Assembly: GCA_005406025.1 (NCBI GenBank) | Contig: BGZK01000003.1 | Location: 186,001-250,000 of the forward strand | Direction of reading: 5' to 3' | Source: Eumeta japonica | Lineage: Eukaryota > Arthropoda > Insecta > Lepidoptera > Psychidae | Length of the DNA stretch: 64,000 nt | In this document: positions 1 to 10,400 of the stretch, piece after piece | Numbering within the stretch: the stretch's first letter is position 1 | How the letters are laid out: each line of letters opens with the position of its first letter | The notes under the pieces: generated by a model | Seen by the model: the letters and a program-made list of their open reading frames with translations, nothing else | The model's database searches: none | Told to the model about the DNA's origin: nothing | Position numbers and translations under genes: made by a program

Positions 1-203
1 CGCGATAGTAATCGACCGAACATTTCCTTGGCCGTCGATGGTCTTTTAGAGCTACTCAAATCTTTCGAGGACCACTGTGTCTCTTCAGCTTCATCCGCTG
101 ATCCTTCATAGAGGTCCAAGTTGAAAGCCCTTGTTATTTGATCCTCAGATGAGTTGGGGTCCGAATCCACGATCGATGATTCGAATGACGACGGGACTCC
201 CAT
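1..203 (-). CDS. Partial acidic N-terminal ORF running off the window edge
   Basis: On the minus strand an ATG at 203-201 opens a frame that stays open for 67 codons to the window edge, so only the N terminus is visible. The product begins MGVPSSFESSIVDSDPNSS and is rich in Ser, Asp and Glu, as an unstructured N-terminal segment would be. Acidic, serine-rich starts like this occur in piggyBac-like and other transposases, but also in many nuclear proteins, and no catalytic motif lies inside the window. Local base composition is G+C-richer than the AT-rich DNA that follows, which fits a coding exon. The family cannot be named from this piece; the call is an open frame with plausible protein composition. 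Confidence 0.35.
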   Translation of the reverse strand, partial: MGVPSSFESSIVDSDPNSSEDQITRAFNLDLYEGSADEAEETQWSSKDLSSSKRPSTAKEMFGRLLS

Positions 204-546
204 AAAAGTCCAAAAACGCAAAGTACGCCATGTTTGAAAAACATTCTTTTTTTACTTGAAAAGATTTAAAGAAACCATGAGAATTTGACATCTCCCTTTC
301 ATGTTATTGTGTTACTGCGTTACAAAATTAATCTGACAAAATTAATCAACTGTTAAATCAATAGGATTCTCACGAAATTGGGTCAAAATAGTAAATACTA
401 GCTTCATTTAATTACACACTGCCTATTAAAACTGGTGAACATTCCCTAACAAAGTCTGCTTTTGATAACTGCGTACGCAAGAGCCCTTATTCTAAACTAA
501 ATAAGTTTATTTTTGTTAAATCAAAAATATCTTTATTTTGTAGGTA

Positions 547-708
547 ATGAAATTACACTTGAAATACGTCATTAATAAATTCTTTTCGAGATTACCATCC
601 ATTTCAAATACTGATTCATCTTCAGAGGAATGGGCAAGAAACTTAAAGTTTGCTCTTCTTACTCATCGATACAAAGGCTTAGTAATTAATCATTTAGTCA
701 ACATTTAA
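547..708 (+). CDS. Small unrecognised ORF, 53 codons
   Basis: An ATG-started frame of 53 codons with a Ser-rich middle (NTDSSSEEWARN) and a mixed basic/hydrophobic C terminus. The rest of 204-984 is AT-rich with nothing else that I can name. No domain is recognised, and the length is within what chance allows in DNA of this composition. No splice sites or partner genes support it. Confidence 0.12.
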   Translation: MKLHLKYVINKFFSRLPSISNTDSSSEEWARNLKFALLTHRYKGLVINHLVNI

Positions 709-984
709 AAATAATGTGAAGTAACCTGATAGCCGATTAGTTCAATCCCAAGGGCTTTTTTCATTAAGATATTCCGACACATATATAGCCCTTGCCATAT
801 AACTTTTTTTTAACGAAACGTTTAAACTCAGCTGTTGCACGTTGATGTTTCGTTTCTCTTATTTTCTAAGCAGTGGAAAGATCTCGCTTGGATCAAAAAA
901 TAGACAGACGGATTGCTAATAAGCAATTTCTGTCCCCAAAGTAGTTAGACCCCAATAACACGATTCTTTTCAACAGTGTATGAC

Positions 985-1300
985 GACACGCCTGCAACAT
1001 GTATTAACATGCAGCATGCAACCCACCGCTGACCCTCGAATCTGCCTCTCCACTACGAATCTCTATCCAAATGATTGAACATTGATTCCAGAGGATTGAC
1101 AGATATCGAACACCTAAGCAAGTGTTATTTATTTTTATAATCATGTAATTCCGCTAACTGTTAAATTGTAAATTCTACGTACGTTTCATGCCAACAAGAT
1201 TCGAGGGTCAGCGGTGGGTTGCATGCTGCATGTTAATACATGTTGCAGGCAAGCGTCTACTATGGATTTCCGCGAATTAACACCTCACACAATACAATAG
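985..1300. repeat. Fold-back copy of an interspersed repeat (54-bp perfect inverted arms)
   Basis: Positions 990-1043 and 1197-1250 are exact reverse complements over 54 bases, separated by 153 bases. Comparison with the single-orientation copy at about 11.80-11.99 kb shows that this is not a pair of terminal repeats. The left half, including the spacer, is the element in reverse, and the right half (from 1197 through the 'ggatttccgcgaa' tract) is part of the same element forward, so the element is folded onto itself. The repeat family is not recognised. Confidence 0.75.
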
Positions 1301-1417
1301 TGTAATGACGGTCAGTAAGCTTAGTGAGATATGAATGTTTGCTTATGGTTCATAAGTTCATAGAAAGCCACTTTGTGGAGCGTCAATCGTTGCAGAGAAA
1401 AACTCAATTCACTTATA

Positions 1418-2629
1418 CTTGGGGCGCACTGAAAACTTTTGGAATGAATGACAAAAAATTACTATAATTGGTCAAAAACAGATTTATCGTTTCTTAAAAT
1501 ATTTTCCGCTTTTTCATATGTATAAACCAATTTTGAAAACATTTATGCTGCTCCTCCTGGTGACCTCGGAAACATGTTTATCATACTTTTCGACAACCTC
1601 TACTTATGATCACAAGGTGCCATATGGCGACTGTATGCAGGATTGCTCATAAGTTCAACGTTTTTCACCTTCAAAAATTTGTTTATCTGTTTGGCCGCGT
1701 GAGAACTGGCATTATCGTGGTGCAATATGATACGACATTTACGGTTATTTCTACGGAGTTTGTCAATAACTTCTGGCAAAAATATGGTCGTGTAGTAATT
1801 ACTGTTCATGGTACGATAATTCTTTAAAGCCAAAATGGCCATTTTTCCAATTTTATTAAAAAAAAGAAGGTATCATCCGCTTAGAGACTTGCGCACCACT
1901 TTGGTTGGTTTCGGCTCATCTCATCATAGACCCATATGGTCAATTGCTGTTTTGTTTTGGGGTCGTAGCAATAAGTCCATGTTTCGTCACCTGTTACTGC
2001 GTCCCACACTAAATTTGATGCCCCTTCTTGGATCTGGTAAGCATATCATTGCACCAAGTGATGCGGTCTGTTTTTGAGCCTCAGTCACATTGTGTGGAAT
2101 CCACCGCGAGGACAGTTTTTTCATACCCAAATATTTGTATAGGATTAGTTGTATTTAACTTATGTCTTAGCGTAAAGATGTCCAAATCTCATGGTACATG
2201 TCTGCCTATTTCGATTATACGGCGCACAGCATCCATATTTTTGTTGTTCACTGCAGTGGACGGACGACGATCACTAAATTCATCATCAAAATTGACACGA
2301 CCGCGCTTGAATTCTGCATACAGTTACAAATAGTCATCTTGTATGGTGCTTCATCGCTAAAAGCAGTTCGTAGCCGAGCGAGGTTCTGATAAGCTGTCAA
2401 ATTAAACTTAAATTTGTTGAAAACCATACTACAAAACTTTTAACGACATAAATTCATAGTGATTAAAACACTCAATTCTTAAAATGACGCCATAATGTAA
2501 AAACAATTAACAGTTAGATGAAACAGATTGTATTCTACAACCAAAGAGTTTCATTTTCAAATGTAGTAATTACTTTTAAAAAATGTTTATATAAGTGGCC
2601 AGCTCCAGAAACTTATAGAGCGCCCCACG
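1418..2629 (-). pseudogene. Decayed mariner transposon with transposase remnants
   Basis: The minus strand encodes recognisable mariner transposase blocks in broken frames: GDETWTYCYDPKTKQQ (first catalytic Asp, near 1.98 kb), then HHDNASSHAAKQINKF (second Asp, near 1.71 kb) and NPAYSRHMAPCD (third Asp, codon at 1609-1611), followed by a frameshifted C terminus with QHKCFQNWFIHMKK. This spacing and the HHDNASSH block are typical of mariner D,D34D enzymes, which cut and paste DNA at TA sites. The ends carry imperfect inverted repeats, ggggcgcactgaaaac at the left and its counterpart ctttatagagcgcccc-like at 2608-2626. A TA precedes the left end; the right flank reads TG. The length of about 1.2 kb is normal for mariner. 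In-frame stops, frameshifts and loss of the N-terminal frame make it inactive. The open frames on the plus strand across this region are antisense artefacts. Confidence 0.85.
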
Positions 2630-3795
2630 TGTTTTGCATCAATGAATTTTAGTGCAATTCATATAATTTTTGACAATATATTGTTTTAAAATAATTATTT
2701 TACTCGATTCGGTGGTCATATGTATAATAGCGCTTCGAATATCAGAGTTCTGGTTTGTCTCCTATATAGCAATATGTTTCCATATACATTGAATTAGAAA
2801 AAGTTACTTAGCACTGTTGTGTCACAATAATAACATTTTTTTGAAACATATATTTTTTTAACGATTCGGCGACATTTAGATACTACCAGCGGTTTATTAG
2901 AGATTACATCTCTAGTGCTATTTCGGTTACGCTCGCGAATACATCCCCGGCCGTATGCCCCGCCGAGGGCTGGGGCCCGCTTCGAGGGCACTTTCCTGTG
3001 TGCCGGCACACAAATAATGAACGGATGTCCGTTTATGGAACAACATAATATTTCATGCTTCGTAGTCATATAAGCCAGGAAGATACTTAAAACGGCACAA
3101 GAGGATGTAACGAGTAATTCATTATCAGACGAAACTGTGAGATAGTAATAGATAATAACGGAACTGGAACAAGATAATGCAGCCAGACGATGCTATAGGC
3201 ATTCATTAGACATATTACGTGTATTGGAATGAAGTTAGGTTCAAAAGTAAAACTGGGTAATGGAAAAATATTTTTTACTTGGCGCAGAAAAAAATTGTAA
3301 ATATTCGGTTTTTGTACATATTTTAAAGTTTTCAATAACCGTAAGATACATCTGACGCGACATCTCGCATCTCGGATTTGCATATTTATTTAGAAAGTTT
3401 CCTTTACGAAAATTACCTTGTCCATTACCGTTTCTGGCAGTTTATAAGTAATAAATACGATATCGTAAGAATTCCAACATAGAAGTTACCGAGCGCTTTT
3501 AATAATGCGTTGTCTATATGAATTGCTTGTTTTCAAATCTTTCACTTCAACCGCGCTCGGTGGAATCTCTCGAATCTCATATTAGGCCATCATATCACAA
3601 TAATGTATATAATAATAATTCTTAGATACCTCAGAATACAAAATAAATTCGATTCTGCAAACGCGCATAAAGCTGATGAAACATGAACTACGCCTAAATA
3701 GTATAGTTATGCGTTTTATCGGTTAGTCAAGTTGACCTCGTGTGTTCAATAAATCATATCGACGTTTGTCGATTCTACTTATAAAAAAAAATTAG
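2630..3795. other. Unassigned AT-rich DNA with a short CpG-rich patch
   Basis: Mostly AT-rich and without a supported gene. A short G+C-rich tract at about 2935-3010 interrupts it and lies in an unrecognised minus-strand open frame (2794-3069). No splice pair or domain was found. Confidence 0.5.
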
Positions 3796-4380
3796 GGTTG
3801 CATCCCTACGCACTACTGTCGGTATCGACCGATAACGGTATTTATGAAAAGGTATCGAAGATATCGATACGGATAGCGCAGCCTTCAAAAGGTGTAAAAA
3901 TTGTGGATTCAGAATAGTAAATATTAAAGGAGATAATGTTACTTGCTTATAGAATATTTATTTATAATATTAACTAACATAAATTTGAATATTCCAATTT
4001 AACAAAATATTAGTTATATTTAGAAAATAATAACTATATAAAATGTCAATTTAATAATAAATTTTAAATTAAAAATTAATCTTTAAAATTCATGTTTATG
4101 TGATTTTTATTCAAGACACACGACATCCTTAAATTATTGGGTGAAAGCAGATTACTAAAGTCTTTTCGGACGAGACCCATTTGAAAACTGAAATGTATCA
4201 GGGCCATTTTTTTTTAAATGGGGATATGATGAACCAATTAAGAGGACGGTGCGTTTACATGATGGACGATTATAGCGCGGAATTCAAAATGTACGGGCAT
4301 ATCGGCAAACTAATATCGTCGAAACCGATATATTGAAAAACCAACGATATCGCAAATATATCGGTATCGGATGTATTACA
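3796..4380. repeat. Possible decayed DNA transposon with cgatatcg-rich ends
   Basis: The left end (agggttgcatccct, then repeated 'tatcgaccgata', 'gatatcgatac') and the right end ('cgaaaccgatatattg', 'cgatatcgcaaatatatcgg', then 'gatgtatta') are both enriched for short cgatat/atatcg palindromic words that are absent from the AT-rich middle. This bilateral subterminal enrichment resembles non-autonomous hAT-like elements, where transposase-binding words cluster near both ends. No transposase coding remains and no clean target-site duplication was found, so the class is uncertain. Confidence 0.35.
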
Positions 4381-4689
4381 ATAAAATGTTCTTGGACCTA
4401 CAAGAAAACTGCATAGGATCACATTTTTTGTCTAAGCAATGGGTTATCATTTTTTTTTAATTATTGAATATAATTGTTATTATCAAGGAAAATGACGGGT
4501 CTACTTTGTGAATAGAGATAGGGAATAGGAAATATTTATCCTACATATTCTTATACTCTCAAGAGTGTGTATGTAAAATTTTCTTCTCTCAACCCTTCCT
4601 TTTAAAAAGTCTTCGCTTTCTTTTGTTTTTGTAAAGGTGCTCACCTGATTAGTTTCAACTTACGCTTTTGACACAGTATTTTAATCAAA

Positions 4690-4915
4690 AAATATCTATA
4701 CATATAATGAAATCGTAAACGAACCATGACTGTTACATTATTATTCAGAAAAAAGAAACAAATCCTACACGTTATATTTATGTTATTGAAGCCAAAAAAA
4801 TAGTTTTTAGTTTTTTTATCTGTTTGTTTGAGCGTTTGTGAACTCTAATCACAGAAACGGCTTAACAGATTTGAATGCTCATTCCACTGATGCATTGTTG
4901 CAATCTTCCCGTAAC
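4690..4915. repeat. Interspersed repeat fragment (tctgtttgtttg / 'aaacggcttaac' type)
   Basis: Contains 'atctgtttgtttgagcg' followed by 'cacagaaacggcttaacag', a pairing seen in very common lepidopteran dispersed repeats. Related wording recurs near 12.73-12.98, 16.11-16.33, 24.65-24.88 and 44.28-44.47 kb. No ends were defined. Confidence 0.4.
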
Positions 4916-5669
4916 ATTTAGTGATTATTTCATTATAATCGGTTCACAAAAAAAAGTTGTGTTAATCTTCTATCCGAGTGCATTATATCGATAAAAATTA
5001 GAGCAAACATATGTAAATTTAATTTTTTTTTGTGTGCAATTACCGTCGACATATTTATTGATATATCAATGATACTCGTATTTACCAACAAGTTTACACA
5101 CGCTCATTTTTATCATAAGAGATATATCAAATTAATGTGCTATAAAATAAATGTAGGTCTTAAAAAGACTTCCAAAAAGTCCACGATAGCGTATGCCTAT
5201 ATTCTAAGAATGTTCCATGACAAACATGGTTGTCTTTGAAATAACCCCCCACGTGTTGACGGTGGGAAAACAATTTGTACTTATTAAAAAAACGGGGGAA
5301 AAAAATATATGAAGAGGTCGTGACGTAAATAAAATATTTGTTTTCAGGTTAGGGAACAAAAAAATAGACGGAATACCTAAAATATTTAAAAATATATTTA
5401 AATTAGGAATATTTGACTTGTTATTATTTATGTCACAATCAACATATCCAAGTGTAATTCTACTTTATTTATAAAAAAAATCCTAGACGACTATTCTGTT
5501 ATGTATTCTGCACAGCGCATAAACAAACAAATTGTAATGGCTAAATTACGGGCATTTCATCAACAAAGGTTACCTAACTAGTCTACGTATAACTATTCCG
5601 TCTTTATTAAAAATCAAGTCTGTTCTAGAAAATGATTACTTGTGTTTTTTTTTACTTTCGTATTTCCAG

Positions 5670-5734
5670 GCTACCTATGAGAGCGGTAAAACGCCTCTGA
5701 GCTAGCAACATTACTCCGGCGGAAAATGCGGCAG
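5670..5734 (+). CDS. Candidate 5' exon with start codon next to the splice donor
   Basis: A pyrimidine-rich acceptor (ending tatttccag at 5669) and a consensus donor (gcag|gtgagg at 5734/5735) bound 65 bases. All three frames are closed across the whole exon, so it would be mostly 5' UTR. An ATG at 5726-5728 in a good context (gaaaATGc) gives Met-Arg-Gln exactly to the donor, leaving a phase-0 junction. The next good acceptor downstream, at 6410, opens a 51-codon phase-0 frame (next entry). The DNA just 3' (5735-5830) is also G+C-rich. A chance splice-like pair remains possible. Confidence 0.3.
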
Positions 5735-6410
5735 GTGAGGGGCATATCTTTTGTTTATGGACACGGCGCGCGGTGTGCAATTACGATTGAGCGCGACTCG
5801 TGGTTTGTTGTGTACGAGGGGTCAGATGCATGTTTTATTTTTCATGTCACCGTCTTATAATGAGTCATATTAAATAATGACACATATGTATTAATTTAAA
5901 CGAAATCAGGCTCAAATTTTGGAATTATTTTTAAATCTTAGTAGCGACTTGGAATTCTCCTAAATAAACACAGTAGGTAAAAACGGGTTTAAAATGTTTT
6001 TTGTTTAACAAATTGCTTTGAAGACAATAATTCCAATTTCTTAGTTGAGTTTTATGAAAATTAATATCTTGTGTCCTTCGCCGTGCGAGGTGTAATATTA
6101 TTTGAGGATTACATTATGAATAAGTTACGACAGTAACAAGAATAAAATGTCGTTCCCATAATTTATTATAATATAGTAGTATAGTAGAAAATCGGATATT
6201 ATTAATTTTCGAAATGCATTAAATTTTCGATAACAGAGGCACATGTAGTTTCTATTTCCGTTCAAAAACCTTTAATACGTAAATCATTAGGTAGATTTCA
6301 AATCCAATATTTTTGGGTTCACTACACTAATGAAACTGCACGAATCGCGAGTATAATCATAAGTTTACCAGTTATAAAACTATATTTATTTGTCCAACAT
6401 AATCTTTCAG

Positions 6411-6566
6411 AGTAGCGGTCAGCGGCGTGTGACATCCCAAAGGGTTCCGTCACAATTAGCGCCATATCCTTTCATTAAAACTTTAGACTCAAGGCACCGC
6501 CGTGCGGTGCGTTCACACGCGAAGCTCGACCCTAGCTCGGTATCATTACTATCCTGTGTACATTAA
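6411..6566 (+). CDS. Candidate second exon, open from the acceptor to a TAA
   Basis: After a splice acceptor (tccaacataatctttcag, ending at 6410) the phase-0 frame is open for 51 codons to a TAA at 6564-6566. It is noticeably G+C-richer than its flanks. Joined to the 5670-5734 exon across a 676-bp intron, it would give a basic protein of about 54 residues beginning MRQSSGQRRVTSQ and containing HRRAVRSHAKLD. No domain, signal peptide or membrane segment is evident. What is seen is two splice-bounded, phase-matched blocks; that they form a gene is inference. Confidence 0.3.
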   Translation, partial: SSGQRRVTSQRVPSQLAPYPFIKTLDSRHRRAVRSHAKLDPSSVSLLSCVH

Positions 6567-6639
6567 TATGAAATGTTATTTTGTTGAGATGTGTTTATGT
6601 CTGTTATATAAAATACTAACTCTCCGCACGTGGTTCCAA

Positions 6640-6890
6640 CCGCGTGGATATAAAATCTATTTCTTCATATTCTATACTGATCGAGCTTGCTATCAATCCT
6701 GATCTCCTCCCTCCTTCAATTCTCGTCCCAGAACTGTTCCTAAGTTTGTTCCAGCTCACGCTCTTTATTCCAATCCCAGTTCCACACTTAATTTTCAGCC
6801 CGTTCTCGGCTCTCAATTCTGTTCCCCGTTTTGCTTTCAATTTCAATACCGTTACCGGTCGCGGTTTCGATTTATAAGACGAAGCCAGTA
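6640..6890. repeat. Degenerate pyrimidine/purine repeat (GGAATCG-like words)
   Basis: On the minus strand this tract is built of diverged words such as 'ggaattgg', 'gaaccgg' and 'gagaacggg', roughly every 6 to 12 bases. The same low-complexity language occurs at 13.05-13.15, 14.88-15.12, 24.88-24.99 and 58.36-58.57 kb. Open frames on both strands here are by-products of the repeat. Confidence 0.55.
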
Positions 6891-7455
6891 CAAATGCTTG
6901 TATCATAATAAAATATAGACTATATTACTCGGGGATAGTGTAGCTCTTTATAAACGAAAGAATTCATATAAAAAGAACTAAGAAATAGTATAAATATGCG
7001 ACAAAGTCCGGAACTAATTAAAAATAGATTGCATAAAAATATTCTCCAAGAAAACATGTGCCAAGTTTGGCGTTTATTGATCAAACTTTGGTGGAGTTTA
7101 TAACGATATCATTTGTCCAACCATAAATTTTTATGTATACAGTTAGACAAAATATTATAGGTTAGTTTTTAAAATGGGTGGTTATCAGTTTAAAATAAAA
7201 TTTATTTAGGCGAAAGTTGATAACTGTTTTTGTTTAAGTAGGTAGAAATCGATTTAAATTGTTAAGCAACTAACCATAGCATACATTTTCACTCATCCGG
7301 CTTCAAATGTTGAAAAAGAGGAAAAATAACCTCTACGGCTTTGCCGTAGTCGGATAATAAAACCACAGCAGCAACGAAGCTAGGAACACTTCGTATTTCC
7401 GAGGCTGAGGGACGTCGAAAGACTTCTAGCTGAGTATTAATGACAGATCTAAGAA

Positions 7456-8281
7456 TTGGGGTTTGTTAATGCTATCGTGTTCCTGGGAATTACTTTAGAT
7501 AACAGGCTTCAATGGGGTCCTCATATAAGTAAGTTGGCGAAAAAGCTTAGCTCTGCCGCCTACACAGTCAAAAAAATAAGAAATTTATCAGACGTCGAAA
7601 CTTCTAGATTGGTTAATTTTGGTTGTTTCCATAGTCTGATGTCGTATGGCATCTTGCTCTGTGGAAACGCCGCGGATGTTCATAGAGTTTTTGTGCTTCA
7701 GAAGCGGCCCTTCGCACGATTTACAAGCTCGGACCTCGTGCATCTCTTAGAAGTAAGTTTAAGGAAAGTGGAATCTTAACTTTGGAATCTCAATTCACTT
7801 ATGAAAATTTATTAAATGGAAAAAAAAAAATTAGAAATGTTTAAAAGAAATAGTAGTCGATATAAACTCAATACCAGAAATAAAAATAAACTGATTTTAC
7901 ATGTTAGTCGACTAAGTAAAGTCACAAAGTCATTTAGAAGGCTCTGTGTGCGCATATTCAATAAGGTTTCTGTAGATATACAAGATGTACACCTATATAA
8001 ATATAAATATAAGACTGTCATTAAACAATCACTCAGTAAAAAAGGGTATTATAATATCTAATTTCTGAATATTTAGAAGACAAATATCGATGGGCATAAG
8101 TGGCTCGACTTCTTACCGGGCTGTTTCGTTCTTAAGGGTTTTGTATTTGTTTTGGCTATGTATGAGTAAATTAGAAAACTGCCTTCCGAACGAGCGGTAA
8201 AGCGTAAATTAGCAAAAAAATAATGACGTATTTCAAATGTTATTTTGTAACCTGTGAAATAAAAATATTTTGAATTTGATG
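7456..8281 (+). pseudogene. 5'-truncated Jockey-like LINE, copy 1
   Basis: The plus strand encodes the region just C-terminal to the reverse transcriptase core of a non-LTR retrotransposon: FLGITLDNRLQWGPHISKLA, then LMSYGILLCGNAADVHRVF, and after a frameshift NTRNKNKL, SRLSKVTKSF and SLSKKGYYNI ending at 8061. The 3' UTR closes with 'ataatgacgtatttcaa' and an A-rich end near 8281. The catalytic RT motifs and endonuclease are missing, as expected for a 5'-truncated insertion. A second copy at 52.2-52.93 kb shares both the protein blocks and the 3' UTR. Frameshifts and stops leave it inactive. Confidence 0.8.
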
Positions 8282-8841
8282 ACGGCATTTTAGAAATCTA
8301 TTAGCAAATGTATACAAATAACTAGTGTAAGAATGTTATACCCGTATCCCTGTAAAGAGTATCAATACAAAGAATATGGTATACAAGAAATAAATGATGG
8401 CTATAAATACCTTAATTTTGGAGGAAGGAATACAGGTTATAATCAATTTTTTATTATAATAGATAATTTTCAGTGTCTGTGAAAGTTGGACATTGAGTTT
8501 TGGAGTAGTACATGTTGTAGTAAAATGTATAAAAACATGTTAGAAATCTTTACTTATAATAAAACAATAGAGAGAAGAAATCTGTACATTAAAGATATTT
8601 GAGAGAAACTACACTGAGAGAAAATAAAAACGTTGATAGGATATATTTCGAGGGTTTTTACAATTTTTGTCTTTTTTATAACATTTTAGAAAACTTCTGA
8701 TGGAGGCGAAATGGGCCGATACAGTGAGGGTAGGGAGATGAAGAAGCACGAATTCATGGACGAAAACAACAGTAGAAAGTCCTACTTCATGCCTGTATTC
8801 TGTGAGAGTGTTGTATTTCACCGGTTGAACTCGCTCATTTT

Positions 8842-8938
8842 GTGCACACACACATGCATACACTCACACACCCGTGCGCACGCACGCACGCACGTACGCA
8901 CGCACGCAGGCGCACACGCACACACGCACTCAACACAG
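8842..8938. repeat. CA/CG alternating microsatellite
   Basis: Nearly 100 bases of alternating cacaca and cgcacgcacg words. Purine-pyrimidine alternation of this kind can adopt Z-DNA. It is locally very G+C-rich. Confidence 0.9.
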
Positions 8939-9079
8939 ATACAATGAAGCTCGAGCACGCGCGCAAATGCAGACCAACAGATCCCTAATTAAGCAACGAG
9001 ACTTGTAATATGGGTGTCAGATAGTTGATAGATGCATTTATAATTTTTTGTAAGTGTATGCAACACATAATAAATAGCC

Positions 9080-9200
9080 ACACCCAGACTCAAGACAAAC
9101 TTGAATTTTTTAAAGAAATAAATGTTTGTCTTGTGAGGGACTCAAACCCATGTCTCCAGCGCCCTCAGATAAGACGATATACATTTATATAATTAAGAAA
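9080..9200 (-). repeat. Possible tRNA-derived SINE fragment
   Basis: On the minus strand 'ggtttgagtccc' near 9138-9149 resembles the tRNA B box (GGTTCGANTCC), here degenerate. No A box or complete cloverleaf was found. The A-rich and poorly defined ends make this tentative. Confidence 0.25.
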
Positions 9201-9589
9201 ATTAGGAATATTATGTCTTCATCATATATATATATGTGAGTATATATATGTGATAAAATGGGTTTTCATAGGTAAATTTGGTTAAATTTGGTTTCATTTG
9301 GAAGGGCATGACCTAGTTTATTTTTTTACTTTTTGGAGTTTTGATTTGACATTTTCATGGTTTTATTTGGTTTTCAGCCATAATTAATTTTAATTTTGAT
9401 TCTCGACAACTTCTGTTTACCTGTTGGTGCCTAGTAGTTCAATAATCAATTTAAAGCTTTCTTTATTCCTTTGCAAACGAATGTAATGTAAATGTATATA
9501 TATACAGTATGTAGTAGAATCCTGCAAATAGACAAAAGGTACAACACAATTCATTTCATGTGAAGTGTCATATCAAATTGCATTCAAAG

Positions 9590-9765
9590 GCGTTTCCTCG
9601 CATCGCGCCGGGTCGAGGCGGCGTCGTCGCACCTCATTTTAAAATTTTCACAGAAAACTAGACAATGCGCCGCACAGCGCAGTCAGCGAGCTCTCCGCTC
9701 GCAGTCACGCTGCATAACTGTGCAACTTTTTGTGCACTTAGTTGTATTATTTAGTATCTACTTCT
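9590..9765. promoter_or_regulatory. CpG-rich island in AT-rich DNA
   Basis: An abrupt tract with 'cgcatcgcgccgggtcgagg' and 'gcgccgcacagcgcagtcag', bordered by AT-rich DNA. It has no long open frame. It could be a promoter/first-exon region or an enhancer; 'cagtcag' resembles an arthropod initiator, but no TATA box or donor tied to it was found. Confidence 0.3.
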
Positions 9766-9954
9766 AGGAGCGGCTGCGTTTTCTTTCGTAAACTGCATTA
9801 TTCATAGCGAGACGGATAAAATAATTTTCACTAATGTTGTTTAACGAGATGACTTTTATGTTCAGCTGGTTGTCAGTTCATTATGTGCATTTTGTTTAAT
9901 GTGGAGAAGGCGGGTGTTGCCTATAGAGAAAAATGGTTTCTCCTTTGTCCGAAC

Positions 9955-10400
9955 ATTAATTAAAAACTACTGAACATATTTGTATGGAACTTTGACCATT
10001 CGACACGGGATTGTTGGTAGATTGTTTTAGGGTATTTATGTTTATAATTCCATTCATATTTTACATTTTTTAAGGTTCTACAAAAGATACCTTTATTACT
10101 TTGTTATCTATGCCTGTCGATCTGCGTGTCTATTAAAGACCTTTTTCCTCGCGAATGCGTGGAGATGTCAACTTCAAATTAATAAAAATACTCATACATA
10201 GTTGCAGTCACTTCGAGCTGGTAAAAAAAGCAACTTTTGAGTCAATGCAGTCAAAAAAAGAAAACGCCAATTCTTTTGACCCATATTTGCAAAGAAATCA
10301 AAACCTACAGGATACCTCACATTCACTTAGAATCATGTGATTTGGCAAGAAGAAAGGTCTCATAGCACAAGTGAAGGATAAAGAAAATGAGTCTATCGTG
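9955..10400 (+). repeat. Lepidopteran-type interspersed repeat
   Basis: The sequence 'tttgaccattcgacac', later 'tctgcgtgtctattaaagac', 'cgcgaatgcgtggagatgtc' and 'atcaaaacctacaggatacc' reads as a known type of widely dispersed lepidopteran repeat. A piece of it (tttgaccattcgacatgc) recurs at 31.85 kb. The open frame 10155-10340 inside it has no recognisable domain. Confidence 0.5.

Noticed and set aside
1606..2389. Overlapping plus-strand open frames across 1.6-2.4 kb
   Set aside because: They are antisense to the mariner transposase remnant, which alone has recognisable motifs.
6616..6906. Opposed 96- and 77-codon frames
   Set aside because: Both arise from a degenerate low-complexity repeat that is open on both strands.
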